Of a DNA stretch of 36,323 nt, positions 15,789 to 27,336 are shown one piece after another. The stretch spans positions 1 through 36,323 of the forward strand of contig NZ_JAUEDK010000044.1 of assembly GCF_030385785.1 (NCBI RefSeq), in the 5' to 3' direction. A program made the position numbers and the translations under genes. The number at the start of each line of letters is the position of its first letter. The first letter of the stretch is position 1. Source of the stretch: Crenobacter oryzisoli. GTDB taxonomy: Bacteria; Pseudomonadota; Gammaproteobacteria; Burkholderiales; Chromobacteriaceae. Below the pieces are notes generated by a model. It ran no database searches. It was not told the origin of the DNA and worked only from the letters and a program-made list of their open reading frames with translations.

Positions 15789-17156
15789 ATGATCCTGAGT
15801 TGTTTCAAGGCCTACGACATCCGGGGCCGCTTGGGCGATGAGCTCAATGAAGACATCGCGTACCGCATCGGTCGCGCCTATGGCCAATACATACAAGCAA
15901 AACGCGTTGCGGTCGGTGGTGATGTGCGGTTGAGTAGTGCCAGTCTCAAGCAGGCACTTGCCCACGGCCTGATGGATGGCGGTGCCGACGTGATTGACTT
16001 GGGTATGACTGGCACTGAGGAGGTCTACTTTGCCGCCTTCCACCTGGATGTGGATGGCGCCATCGAGGTGACCGCCAGTCACAATCCGATGGACTACAAC
16101 GGCATGAAGCTGGTCGGGCGTGGCGCGCGCCCCATTAGTGGAGACAGTGGGCTGAGGGAAATCCAGGCGCTGGCGGAGGCCAGCCGCTTTGTCCCGGCCG
16201 CACAGCGCGGCCAGTTGACGCAGCAATCGGTGCTGGAACCTTATGTCGATCACCTGCTGTCGTACCTCGATCTAGCCACATTGCGTCCACTCAAACTGGT
16301 GGTCAACGCGGGTAATGGTGCGGCAGGCCACGTCATCGATGCCATCGAAGCGCGTTTTAGCGAGCGGAATGTGCCGGTGGAGTTCGTCAAGGTGCACCAT
16401 CAGCCGGATGGTTCTTTCCCCAACGGCATTCCCAACCCTTTGTTGCCGGAGAATCGCGCAGCCACGGAAGAGGCCGTGCGCGCACATGGCGCCGACATGG
16501 GTATTGCCTGGGATGGCGACTTCGACCGCTGCTTCCTGTTCGACGAAAATGGGGGCTTCATCGAGGGCTATTACATTGTCGGCTTGCTGGCAGAGGCCTT
16601 TCTCGTCAGCCATCCCAGCGAAAAGATCATCCACGACCCGCGCCTGACCTGGAACACCATCGCCATGGTGCAACAGGCCGGCGGTGTGGCAATCCAGAGC
16701 AAGACCGGCCACGCCTTTATCAAGGAGCGCATGCGAGCCGAGAACGCCATCTATGGTGGCGAGATGAGCGCGCACCACTACTTCCGCGACTTTGCCTATT
16801 GCGACAGCGGCATGATCCCGTGGTTGCTGGTGGCGGCGCTCATGTCGCGTAAGCAGGCAAGCCTGTCCAGCCTGGTTGGCGAGCGCATGGCAGCCTATCC
16901 GTGCAGCGGCGAGATCAACTATCGTGTTATCGATGTGCCGGCGGTGCTGGCACGAATCGAAGCCGCGTATGAATCACAGGCATTGTGTGTTGAGCGTACC
17001 GACGGATTGAGCATGGAAATGGCTGACTGGCGTTTCAATGTGCGAGCTTCCAATACCGAGCCGCTGCTGCGGCTGAATGTGGAGTCACGAGCAAATCCGG
17101 GCAGGGTCAGCGCCGGTGTCGCTGATCTCGAACGCCTTATCAAAGAGAGTAACTGA
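15789..17156 (+). CDS. manB: Phosphomannomutase (phosphohexomutase)
   Basis: 455 residues from the ATG at 15789, whose [16 protein letters not shown] start is typical of ManB/AlgC. Converts mannose-6-phosphate to mannose-1-phosphate for ManC. All four active-site loops are visible: phosphoserine S97 in [13 protein letters not shown], magnesium loop DGDFDR (242-247), sugar-specificity loop [10 protein letters not shown], and phosphate-binding [11 protein letters not shown] near the C-terminus. AlgC-like enzymes can also act on glucose phosphates. The stop overlaps the wzm start as TGATG. Confidence 0.95.
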   Translation: MILSCFKAYDIRGRLGDELNEDIAYRIGRAYGQYIQAKRVAVGGDVRLSSASLKQALAHGLMDGGADVIDLGMTGTEEVYFAAFHLDVDGAIEVTASHNPMDYNGMKLVGRGARPISGDSGLREIQALAEASRFVPAAQRGQLTQQSVLEPYVDHLLSYLDLATLRPLKLVVNAGNGAAGHVIDAIEARFSERNVPVEFVKVHHQPDGSFPNGIPNPLLPENRAATEEAVRAHGADMGIAWDGDFDRCFLFDENGGFIEGYYIVGLLAEAFLVSHPSEKIIHDPRLTWNTIAMVQQAGGVAIQSKTGHAFIKERMRAENAIYGGEMSAHHYFRDFAYCDSGMIPWLLVAALMSRKQASLSSLVGERMAAYPCSGEINYRVIDVPAVLARIEAAYESQALCVERTDGLSMEMADWRFNVRASNTEPLLRLNVESRANPGRVSAGVADLERLIKESN

Positions 17157-17953
17157 TGCTAATGGCCGTACCCAAGGCGCTTTGGGCATACCGGGGGTTC
17201 ATCCTTGGCAACGTCAAGCGCGAATTCCAAATCAAATACCGCAATTCGTTGTTGGGCGCTTTGTGGAACGTTTTGAACCCCCTGGCAATGATCGTGGTCT
17301 ACACGGTGATCTTCTCAAAGGTGATGCATTCGAAGTTACCAGGAGTGGATCGGTCCTTTGCTTATAGCATTTATCTATGTGCGGGAACGCTGACCTGGGG
17401 ACTGTTTGCCGAGATCGTCGGGCGCGCCCAGAACGTGTTTTTGGACAATGCCAATCTACTGAAAAAAATAAGCTTCCCACGGTTGTGCCTGCCAGCTACG
17501 GTGGTTAGTAACGCATTGCTCAACTTTGCCATCGTGTTTGGCTTGTTTACCTTGTTCTTGCTGATTAGCGGTAATTTTCCAAGTGTGGTCTATTTTGCCT
17601 TGATTCCAGTGTTGGCGGTGCTTGTAATGTTTGCCATCGGCTTAGGCATTACGCTGGGGGTGCTCAATGTCTTCTTTCGTGATGTTGGCCAGTTTTTCGG
17701 TATCTTCTTGCAGTTCTGGTTCTGGGGGACGCCGATCGTGTACCCCGCGGCCATCCTGCCTGCAAAGCTGCGCCCTTATGTGGAACTGAATCCCATGGCC
17801 GACGTGGTAGTGGCCTGCCAGACTATTTTGGTCAACGGCCAGTGGCCGCAGTGGTCTTCGCTTTGGCCAGCATTGTTGCTAGGGCTAGTACTGTGTGGTT
17901 TAGGTTTGAGGTTGTTTCGCAAACATGCCGGCGAAATGGTGGATGAACTCTGA
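17156..17953 (+). CDS. wzm: ABC-2 type polysaccharide export permease
   Basis: 265 residues with six membrane helices. The cytoplasmic N-terminal motif REFQIKYRNSLLGALWNVLNPLAMI is characteristic of the Wzm/KpsM/TagG family, and the C-terminal half has QFWFWGTPIVYP and LNPMADVV. It forms the channel that moves undecaprenyl-PP-linked O-polysaccharide to the periplasm, with Wzt as its ATPase. Start and stop overlap manB and wzt (TGATG at both junctions), so the transporter is translationally coupled to GDP-mannose synthesis. Confidence 0.95.
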   Translation: MLMAVPKALWAYRGFILGNVKREFQIKYRNSLLGALWNVLNPLAMIVVYTVIFSKVMHSKLPGVDRSFAYSIYLCAGTLTWGLFAEIVGRAQNVFLDNANLLKKISFPRLCLPATVVSNALLNFAIVFGLFTLFLLISGNFPSVVYFALIPVLAVLVMFAIGLGITLGVLNVFFRDVGQFFGIFLQFWFWGTPIVYPAAILPAKLRPYVELNPMADVVVACQTILVNGQWPQWSSLWPALLLGLVLCGLGLRLFRKHAGEMVDEL

Positions 17954-19173
17954 TGGGAAAGATTACAGTCAACAACCTAGGCAAGGCCTACAAACAATAC
18001 CCCAGTCGCTGGGGGCGTCTGGCTGAATGGCTGATTCCCGGCAGCAAATCCCGGCACCGTTTGAATTGGGTAATGCAAGACGTCAGCTTTACCGTCAACC
18101 CTGGCGAGGCGGTGGGCATTATCGGTATTAATGGCGCCGGTAAAAGCACGCTGCTGAAAATGATTACGGGCACCACTCAACCGACCTCCGGGTTCGTAAA
18201 ACTGGAGGGTCGTGTTGCTGCGCTGCTGGAACTGGGGATGGGGTTTCATCCAGACTTCACCGGTCGCCAGAACGCTTATATGGCCGGGCAACTGCTGGGC
18301 TATTCCGTTGAGCATATCTCGCGCCTAATGCCGGAAATCGAAGCCTTTGCTGAGATCGGTGACTATATCGATCAGCCAGTAAGGGTGTACTCCAGTGGCA
18401 TGCAAGTGCGCCTAGCATTCAGCGTGGCCACCGCCATCCGTCCGGATATTCTGATCGTTGATGAAGCCTTGTCGGTGGGAGATGCCTACTTTCAGCATAA
18501 AAGTTTTGATCGTATCCGCGAATTTAGCAAACAGGGCACCACACTACTTATCGTCTCGCATGACAAACAAGCCATACAGAGCATCTGTGACCGGGCCATC
18601 TTGCTCAGTCAGGGGCGAGTTGCGATGGAGGGTGAGCCGGAAGCGGTGATGGACTACTACAATGCGTTGTTGGCGGACAAGGAAGGAGCGAGCGTCCATC
18701 AGGTTATGACTGACGATGGAAAGTTCCAAACCATTTCCGGGACCGGTGAAGTTGAAATTGAAGACGTCCAATTACTGAATGCAGACAACGAGTCGATAGA
18801 GCTAGTCAAGGTCGGGGAGGACGTGAGGCTTCGGGTTTCTCTATATGTGAAAGAAGATATCGAGAGCTTGGTGATAGGCTACTTGATAAAAGACCGGCTG
18901 GGCCAGCCTGTTTTCGGAACAAATACATCCAATCTACACCATCCCCTGGAACATGTGAAAAAAGATTCTAGACTACAATTCGACTTCAGATTTTCAGCCA
19001 ATATTGGTGAAGGAAGTTACTCTATCGCTGTTGCAGGCCACCGTGGAGCAGTGCATGTTGGTGGTAACTATGTATGGAAAGATCTCGCTTTAGTATTTAA
19101 TGTAATTAATTTTGATAAGAGTTCGTTTGTTGGTGTTGCATGGATGAATGCGAAAGTGGAGTGTCATGTATGA
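17953..19173 (+). CDS. wzt: Polysaccharide ABC transporter ATPase with C-terminal glycan-binding domain
   Basis: 406 residues. ATPase domain (1 to about 240): Walker A GINGAGKST (58-66), ABC signature YSSGMQ (146-151), Walker B ILIVDEALSVGD (166-177) and switch H203 in IVSHDK. From about 255 a beta-rich domain follows (VEIEDVQLLNADNESIELV, VGEDVRLRVSLYV, GYLIKDRLGQPVFG), which fits the Wzt C-terminal domain that recognises the capped non-reducing end of the glycan in E. coli O9a. Wzt proteins without this domain are about 250 residues, so chain export here is probably coupled to a terminal modification. The stop overlaps the methyltransferase start as ATGA. Confidence 0.94.
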   Translation: MGKITVNNLGKAYKQYPSRWGRLAEWLIPGSKSRHRLNWVMQDVSFTVNPGEAVGIIGINGAGKSTLLKMITGTTQPTSGFVKLEGRVAALLELGMGFHPDFTGRQNAYMAGQLLGYSVEHISRLMPEIEAFAEIGDYIDQPVRVYSSGMQVRLAFSVATAIRPDILIVDEALSVGDAYFQHKSFDRIREFSKQGTTLLIVSHDKQAIQSICDRAILLSQGRVAMEGEPEAVMDYYNALLADKEGASVHQVMTDDGKFQTISGTGEVEIEDVQLLNADNESIELVKVGEDVRLRVSLYVKEDIESLVIGYLIKDRLGQPVFGTNTSNLHHPLEHVKKDSRLQFDFRFSANIGEGSYSIAVAGHRGAVHVGGNYVWKDLALVFNVINFDKSSFVGVAWMNAKVECHV

Positions 19174-20354
19174 AAGACGATTTTTATCGATCTTTTGAGG
19201 ATAGACATCGTGGGTCGCGAGATGTAATCAATGAGCGGTTGAACGTTTATTTGCCTTTTGTCGATTCATTGTCAAAATATTATCCGAATGAGCCTGTCTT
19301 GGACCTGGGATGTGGTCGTGGTGAGTGGCTTGAATTGATGCTTGAAAAGTGCTTTGCCCCATTCGGTGTCGATCTTGATGATGGAATGCTTGATGAGTGC
19401 CGAGAACGTGGATTACCTGCTCATAAGGGAGATGCAATAGCATTTTTGAAGGGATTACCTAATGAGAGTCAGGTGGTTGTTTCTGCATTTCATGTGGTTG
19501 AGCACATAACGTTTGAGCAATTGCAGTCAGTGGTGTCTGAGTCTTTGCGCGTTTTGAAACCAGGTGGCTTACTGATTATGGAGACACCCAATCCTGAAAA
19601 TATTTCTGTGGGAACGCGCAGTTTTTATCTCGACCCAACACATCAGCGTCCGATTCCAGATTTATTGCTTTCATTCGTGGCTGAATATTATGGTTTTGCA
19701 AGGGTAAAAACCCTCCGGCTTCAGGAAAATAAATCACTCAAAAAATCCAATAGCTTGTCTCTAGTAGATGTGCTGACCGGTGTTAGTCCAGATTATGCAG
19801 TAATTGCCCAAAAGGCTGCATCAGATGATGTGATGCATATGACTAGTCAGCCCTTCGAGAAAGATTATGGAGTCACCCTGAACGAGCTTGCTGCTACATA
19901 CGATCTGCAAATATCAAAAAAGATAGAGCAGGCAGAGAGCGTCGCGCAAGCCGCCAACGCTCAATTGTATGCGGTCCTAGCAAGCCGTTCCTGGCAGATT
20001 ACTAAACCGCTTCGATGGTGCGGCTTGCAGGCCCGCCGGCTCCGTGATGAGGGGTTTGTATCCCGAGCTAAAGCGCTTGTAAAAAAGATTGGTAGACCCG
20101 TAGTAAAGCGAGCCATGGAGTTCGTCAATGCTCGGCCAGTGTTGCGCAAGAACATCATCGAGTTAATCAATCGTCTAGGATTGTACGAAAGAATACGCCG
20201 CCGATATTGGATCTTGCAAGGGAAAACCCATAAGGTATCGCCCCTCGTTATTGGTCGCTCCTTCGTTAATGAATTTTCTGACCTATCCCCACGCGCTAGA
20301 CAAATTTATGCAGATCTAAAGATTGAGATTAAGAAGTATAAGGAGAACTGCTAA
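19170..20354 (+). CDS. SAM-dependent methyltransferase, probable chain-capping enzyme
   Basis: 394 residues from the ATG at 19170 (ATGA overlap with wzt; an earlier in-frame ATG at 19140 lies inside wzt). A class I methyltransferase fold occupies about 1-200: motif I VLDLGCGRGEW (43-53), the acidic GVDLDD (66-71), AFHVVEHI (106-112) and LKPGGLLIMETPNP. A short predicted coiled coil (ISKKIEQAESVAQAANAQL) and SRSWQITKPLRW follow, the latter seen in many polysaccharide glycosyltransferases. The position directly after a glycan-binding Wzt suggests it methylates the non-reducing end and stops elongation, as WbdD does in O9a. There is no kinase domain like that of WbdD. Substrate is inferred. Confidence 0.82.
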   Translation: MKDDFYRSFEDRHRGSRDVINERLNVYLPFVDSLSKYYPNEPVLDLGCGRGEWLELMLEKCFAPFGVDLDDGMLDECRERGLPAHKGDAIAFLKGLPNESQVVVSAFHVVEHITFEQLQSVVSESLRVLKPGGLLIMETPNPENISVGTRSFYLDPTHQRPIPDLLLSFVAEYYGFARVKTLRLQENKSLKKSNSLSLVDVLTGVSPDYAVIAQKAASDDVMHMTSQPFEKDYGVTLNELAATYDLQISKKIEQAESVAQAANAQLYAVLASRSWQITKPLRWCGLQARRLRDEGFVSRAKALVKKIGRPVVKRAMEFVNARPVLRKNIIELINRLGLYERIRRRYWILQGKTHKVSPLVIGRSFVNEFSDLSPRARQIYADLKIEIKKYKENC

Positions 20355-22855
20355 TGCGGATTGTCATTGACATGCAGGGTGCGCAATCGGAAAGCCGGTT
20401 TCGAGGGATTGGCCGTTATACACTGGCCTTGGCGCAAGCTATTGCGCGACAAGCGGGTGAGCACGAAGTATGGTTGGCTCTGAACGCGCGATTACCGGAA
20501 AGCATCCCTGATCTGCGGGCTGCATTTTCCAGCTTGATTCCTTTAGACCGCATTCGCATTTTTGATGTGCCATGCGATGAACAGCCCAGCTCTTGGATGT
20601 CACGTGCTGCAGAGCTTATTCGAGAAAGTTTTCTCGACTCTCTTCAGGCAGATGTCATTCTTGTGACGAGTTTTTTTGACGGTTTTGGGACTTCGGCGGT
20701 TACCTCTATCGGCGCGCTCCCTGTTAGTCATCGAACGGCAGTAATCCTGTATGATTTGATTCCACTGCTTAATCCTGAACAATACCTGCCAAATAAGATA
20801 TTCAGTGACTACTATTACCGAAAAATAGACTGGATAAAAAATGCAGATATGCTACTGGCGATTTCGGAATCCTCGCAGCAAGAAGGCGCTCAGCATCTTG
20901 GCATGTCGCCAGAAAAGATTTGGAATATTTCCGCTGCAATCGGTCCCCAATTTCGCCCACATCAGCTCGGAACTATGGCGAAACAGGCTCTGCAGCACAG
21001 GTTGAAAATCAAGAGGAAGCCGGTACTGTATGCGCCTGGTGGTTTTGATCAGCGTAAAAACTTCGCTTGCCTGATTGAGGCATATAGTCTATTGGATAAA
21101 ACTCTGCGTGACCAACACCAACTAGTCATTGCCAGCAAATTGCAGCAGCCACAACGCGAAGAGCTGACCACGCTGGCTAAGCGATTTGGCCTAGCGCCGG
21201 ATGAGATGGTACTCACGGGCTATGTGGAAGACGATGAGCTGATCGAATTGTACTCGTTGGCCGAGCTATTTGTATTTCCCTCTATACACGAGGGCTTTGG
21301 CCTTCCCATATTGGAAGCAATGGCTTGCGGCACGGCGGTAATTGGCTCGAATCGCAGTAGTTTGCCAGAAGTGATTGGTAATGCTGATGCACTATTTGAC
21401 CCGTTTTCTCCGCGCGCGATCGCAGACAAGATGACTCAAGTCCTCACCGACACTACTTTTCGCGAACAACTCCGAATGCAGGCACAGCACCAGGTGCAGA
21501 AATTTTCGTGGGAAAGCTGTGCAAAAACTGCGCTTCAAGCCTTGGAGACGCTCAGCAATTGGAGCCCTAGCAGTGCTCATGCCAAACTACCTGTGCCATC
21601 TCTGCTTACGCTACTAGAGGGGCTAGCGGCTATCACTGATGGTGAACCCACGGAAAGGGAGTTATGTGCGGTCGCAGCCAGTATAGCTTTCAATGCTTCT
21701 TCCCATAATGAAAAACAGTTGCTGTTGGATATATCCTCCATTGTCCATGTCGATGCCAAGTCTGGTATCCAGAGGGTAGTACGTAGTTTGTTGATTGAGT
21801 TATTGACTTTCCCTCCGCATGGCCTTGTCGCACGACCTGTTTATTTTGATGATGGCATTTACCGTTACGCTAATCACTTCACTAACGGCATTATTGGAAA
21901 TTCAGACGAATGTAATGATGCACCAGTAGATTATTGTCAGGATGATATATATCTGTCGTTGGACCTGAACATGCACCTTGCAGAAAAAACACACTCAGTG
22001 CTTGAGCACATGAAATTGATGGGTGTGAAGTTGAACTTCATCGTCTACGATTTGCTATTGGTTCAACGCCCGGACTGGTGGCCAGCTTCGAACTCTGCAC
22101 TTTTCAATGAATGGCTTAGCAGTATCAGCAAACTAGGTGACAATCTTGTTTGTATTTCAAACGCAGTGGCAGAAGAGCTTAATGAGTGGTTGAAATTAAA
22201 TTTACCGATGCGTTTGGATAATAGTCCTATCGTATCAAGCTTCCACTTGGGGGCGGATATCCATAATAGCCTTCCAACAACAGGACTCGCAGCTGATGTT
22301 GGAATGATTATGAAGGGACTGCAGGCTAGAGTTAGCTTCCTGATGGTTGGCACCATCGAACCTCGTAAAGGCCATGCCCAAGTACTGACAACATTTGAGC
22401 GATTATGGAGCGAGGGTTGCGATGTAAACTTGGTCATTGTAGGCAAGCGTGGCTGGATGGTGGATAAACTTATCAATCGTCTTAAGTGCCACCCTGAAAA
22501 AAGTCGTCGATTATTCTGGTTGGAGGGTATCAGCGATGAGTTCCTAGAAAAGGTCTACGCCGCATCTACTTGTCTAATAGCCGCCAGCGAAGGTGAGGGC
22601 TTTGGCCTTCCGCTAATCGAAGCCGCCCAGCACAAGCTACCGATCATCGCTCGCGATATTTCGGTATTCCGTGAAGTGGCCAGTGAACACGCCTATTACT
22701 TTAGTGGCCTAGGGGCTGACGATCTGGAGATGGCCATCAAGCGCTGGTTGGAACTATTCAAAAAAGGTAAAGTGCCTGTTTCCGACAACATGCCGTGGCT
22801 GACTTGGAAAGAGAGCGCTCAGCAGTTACTGCAAGCCATCTTCCCTGTTGCATAA
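20354..22855 (+). CDS. Two-domain GT4 glycosyltransferase (rhamnosyl/mannosyl transferase)
   Basis: 833 residues comprising two GT-B/GT4 domains. Domain 1 (1 to about 400) starts MRIVIDMQGAQSESRFRGIGRY and has APGGFDQRKNF and the donor-site EGFGLPILEAMACGTAVI. Domain 2 (about 455-833) has DISSIVHVDAKSGIQRVVRSL, LMVGTIEPRKGHAQVL and EGEGFGLPLIEAAQHKLPII. Both EX7E-type motifs are intact, so both domains may be active, as in WbdA-type polymerising mannosyltransferases where two linkages are made by one protein. Its place in a GDP-D-rhamnose cluster suggests D-rhamnose transfer. It starts with a TAATG overlap with the methyltransferase. Confidence 0.88.
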   Translation: MRIVIDMQGAQSESRFRGIGRYTLALAQAIARQAGEHEVWLALNARLPESIPDLRAAFSSLIPLDRIRIFDVPCDEQPSSWMSRAAELIRESFLDSLQADVILVTSFFDGFGTSAVTSIGALPVSHRTAVILYDLIPLLNPEQYLPNKIFSDYYYRKIDWIKNADMLLAISESSQQEGAQHLGMSPEKIWNISAAIGPQFRPHQLGTMAKQALQHRLKIKRKPVLYAPGGFDQRKNFACLIEAYSLLDKTLRDQHQLVIASKLQQPQREELTTLAKRFGLAPDEMVLTGYVEDDELIELYSLAELFVFPSIHEGFGLPILEAMACGTAVIGSNRSSLPEVIGNADALFDPFSPRAIADKMTQVLTDTTFREQLRMQAQHQVQKFSWESCAKTALQALETLSNWSPSSAHAKLPVPSLLTLLEGLAAITDGEPTERELCAVAASIAFNASSHNEKQLLLDISSIVHVDAKSGIQRVVRSLLIELLTFPPHGLVARPVYFDDGIYRYANHFTNGIIGNSDECNDAPVDYCQDDIYLSLDLNMHLAEKTHSVLEHMKLMGVKLNFIVYDLLLVQRPDWWPASNSALFNEWLSSISKLGDNLVCISNAVAEELNEWLKLNLPMRLDNSPIVSSFHLGADIHNSLPTTGLAADVGMIMKGLQARVSFLMVGTIEPRKGHAQVLTTFERLWSEGCDVNLVIVGKRGWMVDKLINRLKCHPEKSRRLFWLEGISDEFLEKVYAASTCLIAASEGEGFGLPLIEAAQHKLPIIARDISVFREVASEHAYYFSGLGADDLEMAIKRWLELFKKGKVPVSDNMPWLTWKESAQQLLQAIFPVA

Positions 22856-22889
22856 GTAGTTACCAATATTACAACTGACCATTAATTAA

Positions 22890-23944
<1,055 letters not shown>

Positions 23945-23945
<1 letters not shown>

Positions 23946-24841
23946 TGAGCTTGGCCGACAAACGGGTATTGATTACCGGTAGTGAGGGCTTTACCGGCCG
24001 CTATATGGCGGCCGAGATGCAGGCTGCCGGTTACCGCGTATTTGGTCTGGGCTCGCATTCGTTGGATGCGCCTGATTATTATCAGGCGCATCTGGCGGAT
24101 GCGGCTGGACTAAAGACTGTGCTGGCCGAAGTGCAGCCGGACGTGGTGATCCATCTGGCGGCACTGGCGTTTGTCGGCCATGGTGATGCGAATGCCTTTT
24201 ACCAGGTCAATTTGCTGGGCACGCGCAACCTGCTAGAGGCCATCTCGGCTATGGGCAAGGTGCCGGATAGTATATTGCTGGCTAGCAGTGCCAATGTGTA
24301 CGGGAATGCGTCTGGTGGGGTATTGAACGAAAATACCCCGCCTGCGCCAGCCAACGACTATGCAGTCAGCAAGCTAGCAATGGAGCATATGGCTCGGCTC
24401 TGGCAGGACAAACTGCCTCTCATCATCACCCGGCCGTTCAACTACACAGGCGTTGGTCAGGCAGACAATTTTCTGCTGCCCAAGATTGTTTCGCATTTCC
24501 GTCGCCGTACTGCTGAGATTGAGCTGGGTAACCTTGATGTCTGGCGCGATTTCAGCGATGTGCGAGCGTTGGCTACGGCTTACCGTCGTCTGATCGAAGT
24601 TAGGGCTCATGGCCAGACAGTGAACGTCTGCTCTGGGCGAGCCCATTCGCTGCGCGAAGCGTTGGCAATGTGTGAAGCCGTCACCGGACATAGCATACAG
24701 ATCCGAGTCAACCCGGCATTTGTGCGGGCTAATGAAGTGAAGACGCTGTGTGGCGATGCCACGCGCCTGCGTGGCCTGATTGGTGATTGGGACACGCCTC
24801 CACTGCTGGAGACGCTGCGCTGGATGCTTGGAGCCGCATGA
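23945..24841 (+). CDS. rmd: GDP-6-deoxy-D-lyxo-4-hexulose reductase (GDP-D-rhamnose synthesis)
   Basis: 298 residues, extended short-chain dehydrogenase. Reduces GDP-4-keto-6-deoxymannose to GDP-D-rhamnose. Cofactor loop GSEGFTG (12-18), catalytic SSANVYG and YAVSKLAME, and RPFNYTGVGQADNFLLPKIV, which resembles Rmd of the Pseudomonas A-band pathway (RPFNHIGPGQ..). GDP-fucose synthase (Fcl) is the alternative use of the same substrate, but Fcl carries different motifs and epimerase residues not seen here. The stop overlaps the next gene as ATGA. Confidence 0.88.
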
Positions 24842-25980
24842 AGGTAATTCTTTCTGTCGAGCCGGTACGCTTTCCGCTTACCGGCATCGGCCGTTACACT
24901 TGGGAGCTTGCTCGGCAATTGCAGAAGTCGCAAGAGATAAGCGAGCTGCGCTTTTTTGCCGGGCGGCACTTTTTATCCGATTTGCCAACGGCTGGCGAGC
25001 AATCTGATCACCAGCACAAGCTCAAGCGTTGGGTACAGCAAAGTTATATAGCGACTGAGGCCTATCGGCTGCTGATGCCCATGCTTAAGCGCCAATCGCT
25101 GCGCGGCTATGAAGACTTTCTGTACCATGGGCCGAATTTTTTTCTGCCGCCGTTTGCCGGCAAGCGGGTAGCGACGTTTCACGATCTGTCGCCATTTACC
25201 TGGACACAGTGCAATACCCCTCAGCGGATACGCTTCACTCAGAAAGAGCTGCTCAAGACGCTCCAACGAGCAGATGCGCTGATTACCGACTCCGACTTCA
25301 CTCGCACTGAACTTGCCGATTATTTCTCTTGGCCGATGGAGCGTATACATACTGTGCCGTTGGCCTGCGGGCCGGATTTTCATCCACGAGCCCCAGAACA
25401 ACTGCTGCCGGCATTGACGCGCTATGGTCTGAGCCCAGGAGGCTACACACTTTTTGTCGGCACCATTGAGCCGCGTAAAAATATCCTGACATTGCTCGAT
25501 GCTTACTCCAAGCTGCCACGATCGTTACGCCAACGCTGGCCATTGATTCTGACTGGCTATCGGGGGTGGCGCAGCGAGTTGATTCATGAGCGTATCCAGC
25601 AGGCAGAGCACGAAGGCTGGGCCCGTTACCTTGGCTTCACCCCGGCTGAGGATCTGCCGCTACTTTTTGCTGGTGCAAGACTCTTTGCATTCCCATCTCA
25701 TTACGAAGGCTTTGGCTTGCCTGTCTTGGAAGCCATGCGTTCCGGAGTGCCGGTGGTGTGTTCTAACAGCTCTTCATTGCCAGAGGTGGCTGGTGATGCT
25801 GCGTTAATGTGTGCCTCCGAAGATGTGGACAGCTTGCAAGCCTTACTGCAGCAGGGTTTGGAAGATGAGGTCTGGCGTACTGCGGCTATTGTGAGGGGCC
25901 TGAAGCGAGTTGAGCAGTTCTCGTGGCAGCGTTGTGCGGAAGAAACACAAGCAGTGTATCGAAAAGTATTGGAAGCTTGA
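24838..25980 (+). CDS. GT4-family glycosyltransferase
   Basis: 380 residues from the ATG at 24838, overlapping the rmd stop as ATGA. GT-B fold: N-terminal glycine-containing PVRFPLTGIGRYTWEL for the acceptor domain, HDLSPFTWTQ, then FVGTIEPRKNILTLLDAY and the donor-binding SHYEGFGLPVLEAMRSGVPVV with SSLPEVAGDAAL. Similar in style to mannosyl/rhamnosyltransferases of A-band clusters (WbpX/Y/Z, WbdB/C). Probably uses GDP-D-rhamnose or GDP-mannose; linkage unknown. Confidence 0.9.
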   Translation: MKVILSVEPVRFPLTGIGRYTWELARQLQKSQEISELRFFAGRHFLSDLPTAGEQSDHQHKLKRWVQQSYIATEAYRLLMPMLKRQSLRGYEDFLYHGPNFFLPPFAGKRVATFHDLSPFTWTQCNTPQRIRFTQKELLKTLQRADALITDSDFTRTELADYFSWPMERIHTVPLACGPDFHPRAPEQLLPALTRYGLSPGGYTLFVGTIEPRKNILTLLDAYSKLPRSLRQRWPLILTGYRGWRSELIHERIQQAEHEGWARYLGFTPAEDLPLLFAGARLFAFPSHYEGFGLPVLEAMRSGVPVVCSNSSSLPEVAGDAALMCASEDVDSLQALLQQGLEDEVWRTAAIVRGLKRVEQFSWQRCAEETQAVYRKVLEA

Positions 25981-27113
25981 TGCGAGTATTGCATTTCTTC
26001 AAGACCTATTACCCGGATAGTTTTGGGGGGATAGAGCAGGTCATTTATCAACTCGCCGAGGGTGGGCGTCAATTCGGTATTGAGTCCGAAGTGCTATCTC
26101 TCAGTAGGAGTGGTGTGGCACGCCAGGAATCGTTGGCCAGCCATATTGTTCATCGTTCGAAGCTAGACTTTTATATTGCTTCAACCGGATTTTCCTTTTC
26201 AGCATTCCGCGACTTTGCTGAACTGGCAAGGCAGGCAGATGTAGTGCATTATCATTTTCCATGGCCGTACATGGATGTTGTGCACTTTGCGACGCGAATC
26301 AAGAAGCCAAGTGTCCTCTCTTACCACTCCGATATAGTCAAGCAAAAAACCCTGCTACAGTTCTATCGGCCGCTGATGTATCGTTTCATGGACAGTGTCA
26401 GTCGGATTGTTGCCTCTTCCCCGAATTATCTTGCAACGAGCCCAGTATTACAGCGATACACCGATAAGGTGAGCGTAATTCCGTATGGCCTCGACAAGGC
26501 AAACTATCCAATCCCCGCTCCGGAAAGATTGTCTTTCTGGAGGCAGAGGATGGGCGAGAAGTTCTTCCTGTTTGTTGGGGTGCTTCGTTACTACAAAGGC
26601 TTGCATATTCTATTAGATGCCCTACGGGACGTGGACTACCACGTTGCCATTGTCGGTACGGGGCCAGTCGAGGCTGATTTGAAAGCGCAAGCTCAGCGTC
26701 TTGGCCTGAAGAATATCCACTTTTTGGGGGCGTTGCCCGACGAGGATAAGGTAGCATTATTGGAGCTTTGTTACGGAGTGGTGTTCCCTTCGCATTTGCG
26801 CTCCGAGGCTTTTGGCATATCCTTGCTAGAAGGGGCAATGTATGGGAAACCGATGATTTCGTGCGAGATTGGCACCGGTACGACCTACATTAATCTTGAC
26901 GGGGACACGGGTTTGGTCGTGCCGCCTACAAATCCGGAGGCACTGAGAGCTGCAATGCACAAACTGTGGAACGACCCAGCGTTGGCTCGTGAGATGGGCT
27001 CAAGGGCGGAACAGCGCTATCTACACGTATTTACGGCAGAGAAGATGGTTGCACAGTATTCTAGCCTGTATCGGGAAGTCGTTGAATTGTCGGAACTGAG
27101 CAACCGGACTTAG
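25980..27113 (+). CDS. GT4-family glycosyltransferase
   Basis: 377 residues from the ATG at 25980 (TGATG overlap with the previous gene). It begins MRVLHFFKTYYPDSFGGIEQVIYQLAEG, with DVVHYHFPWP, LFVGVLRYYKGLHILLDAL, and donor motif SEAFGISLLEGAMYGKPMI. WbpY/WbdC-like layout. Last gene of the plus-strand operon; a convergent gene follows after 223 bp. It may add the first or bridging residue to the lipid carrier, but order cannot be read from sequence. Confidence 0.9.
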   Translation: MRVLHFFKTYYPDSFGGIEQVIYQLAEGGRQFGIESEVLSLSRSGVARQESLASHIVHRSKLDFYIASTGFSFSAFRDFAELARQADVVHYHFPWPYMDVVHFATRIKKPSVLSYHSDIVKQKTLLQFYRPLMYRFMDSVSRIVASSPNYLATSPVLQRYTDKVSVIPYGLDKANYPIPAPERLSFWRQRMGEKFFLFVGVLRYYKGLHILLDALRDVDYHVAIVGTGPVEADLKAQAQRLGLKNIHFLGALPDEDKVALLELCYGVVFPSHLRSEAFGISLLEGAMYGKPMISCEIGTGTTYINLDGDTGLVVPPTNPEALRAAMHKLWNDPALAREMGSRAEQRYLHVFTAEKMVAQYSSLYREVVELSELSNRT

Positions 27114-27250
27114 CGCTTGGCCCTCCTGGGCAATATGTCCAGCCAGATCATCAATAAGTCTCAACTCGTGGTCGCGGCGTTACAAGTACTTTCAGAACTT
27201 TATTAGGTACTGCTTTGGTCATGCGGCGTCATTACCGGAACAGCAAGGTG

Positions 27251-27283
27251 GCCCCTTCGTGAATTGCTTTCTTTAGAAGGGGC
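27251..27283. other. Hairpin between convergent operons
   Basis: GCCCCTTC (27251-27258) pairs with GAAGGGGC (27276-27283) across a 17-nt loop, in the 223-bp gap between the convergent last glycosyltransferase gene and wzx. The nearest T-run on the plus strand is about 15 nt further on, so it is only a weak candidate for a bidirectional terminator. Confidence 0.25.
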
Positions 27284-27336
27284 ATGCCAACATCAAGTGA
27301 TTTTTGTTAGCAGCTCTTAATGGCTATCTACGGTGT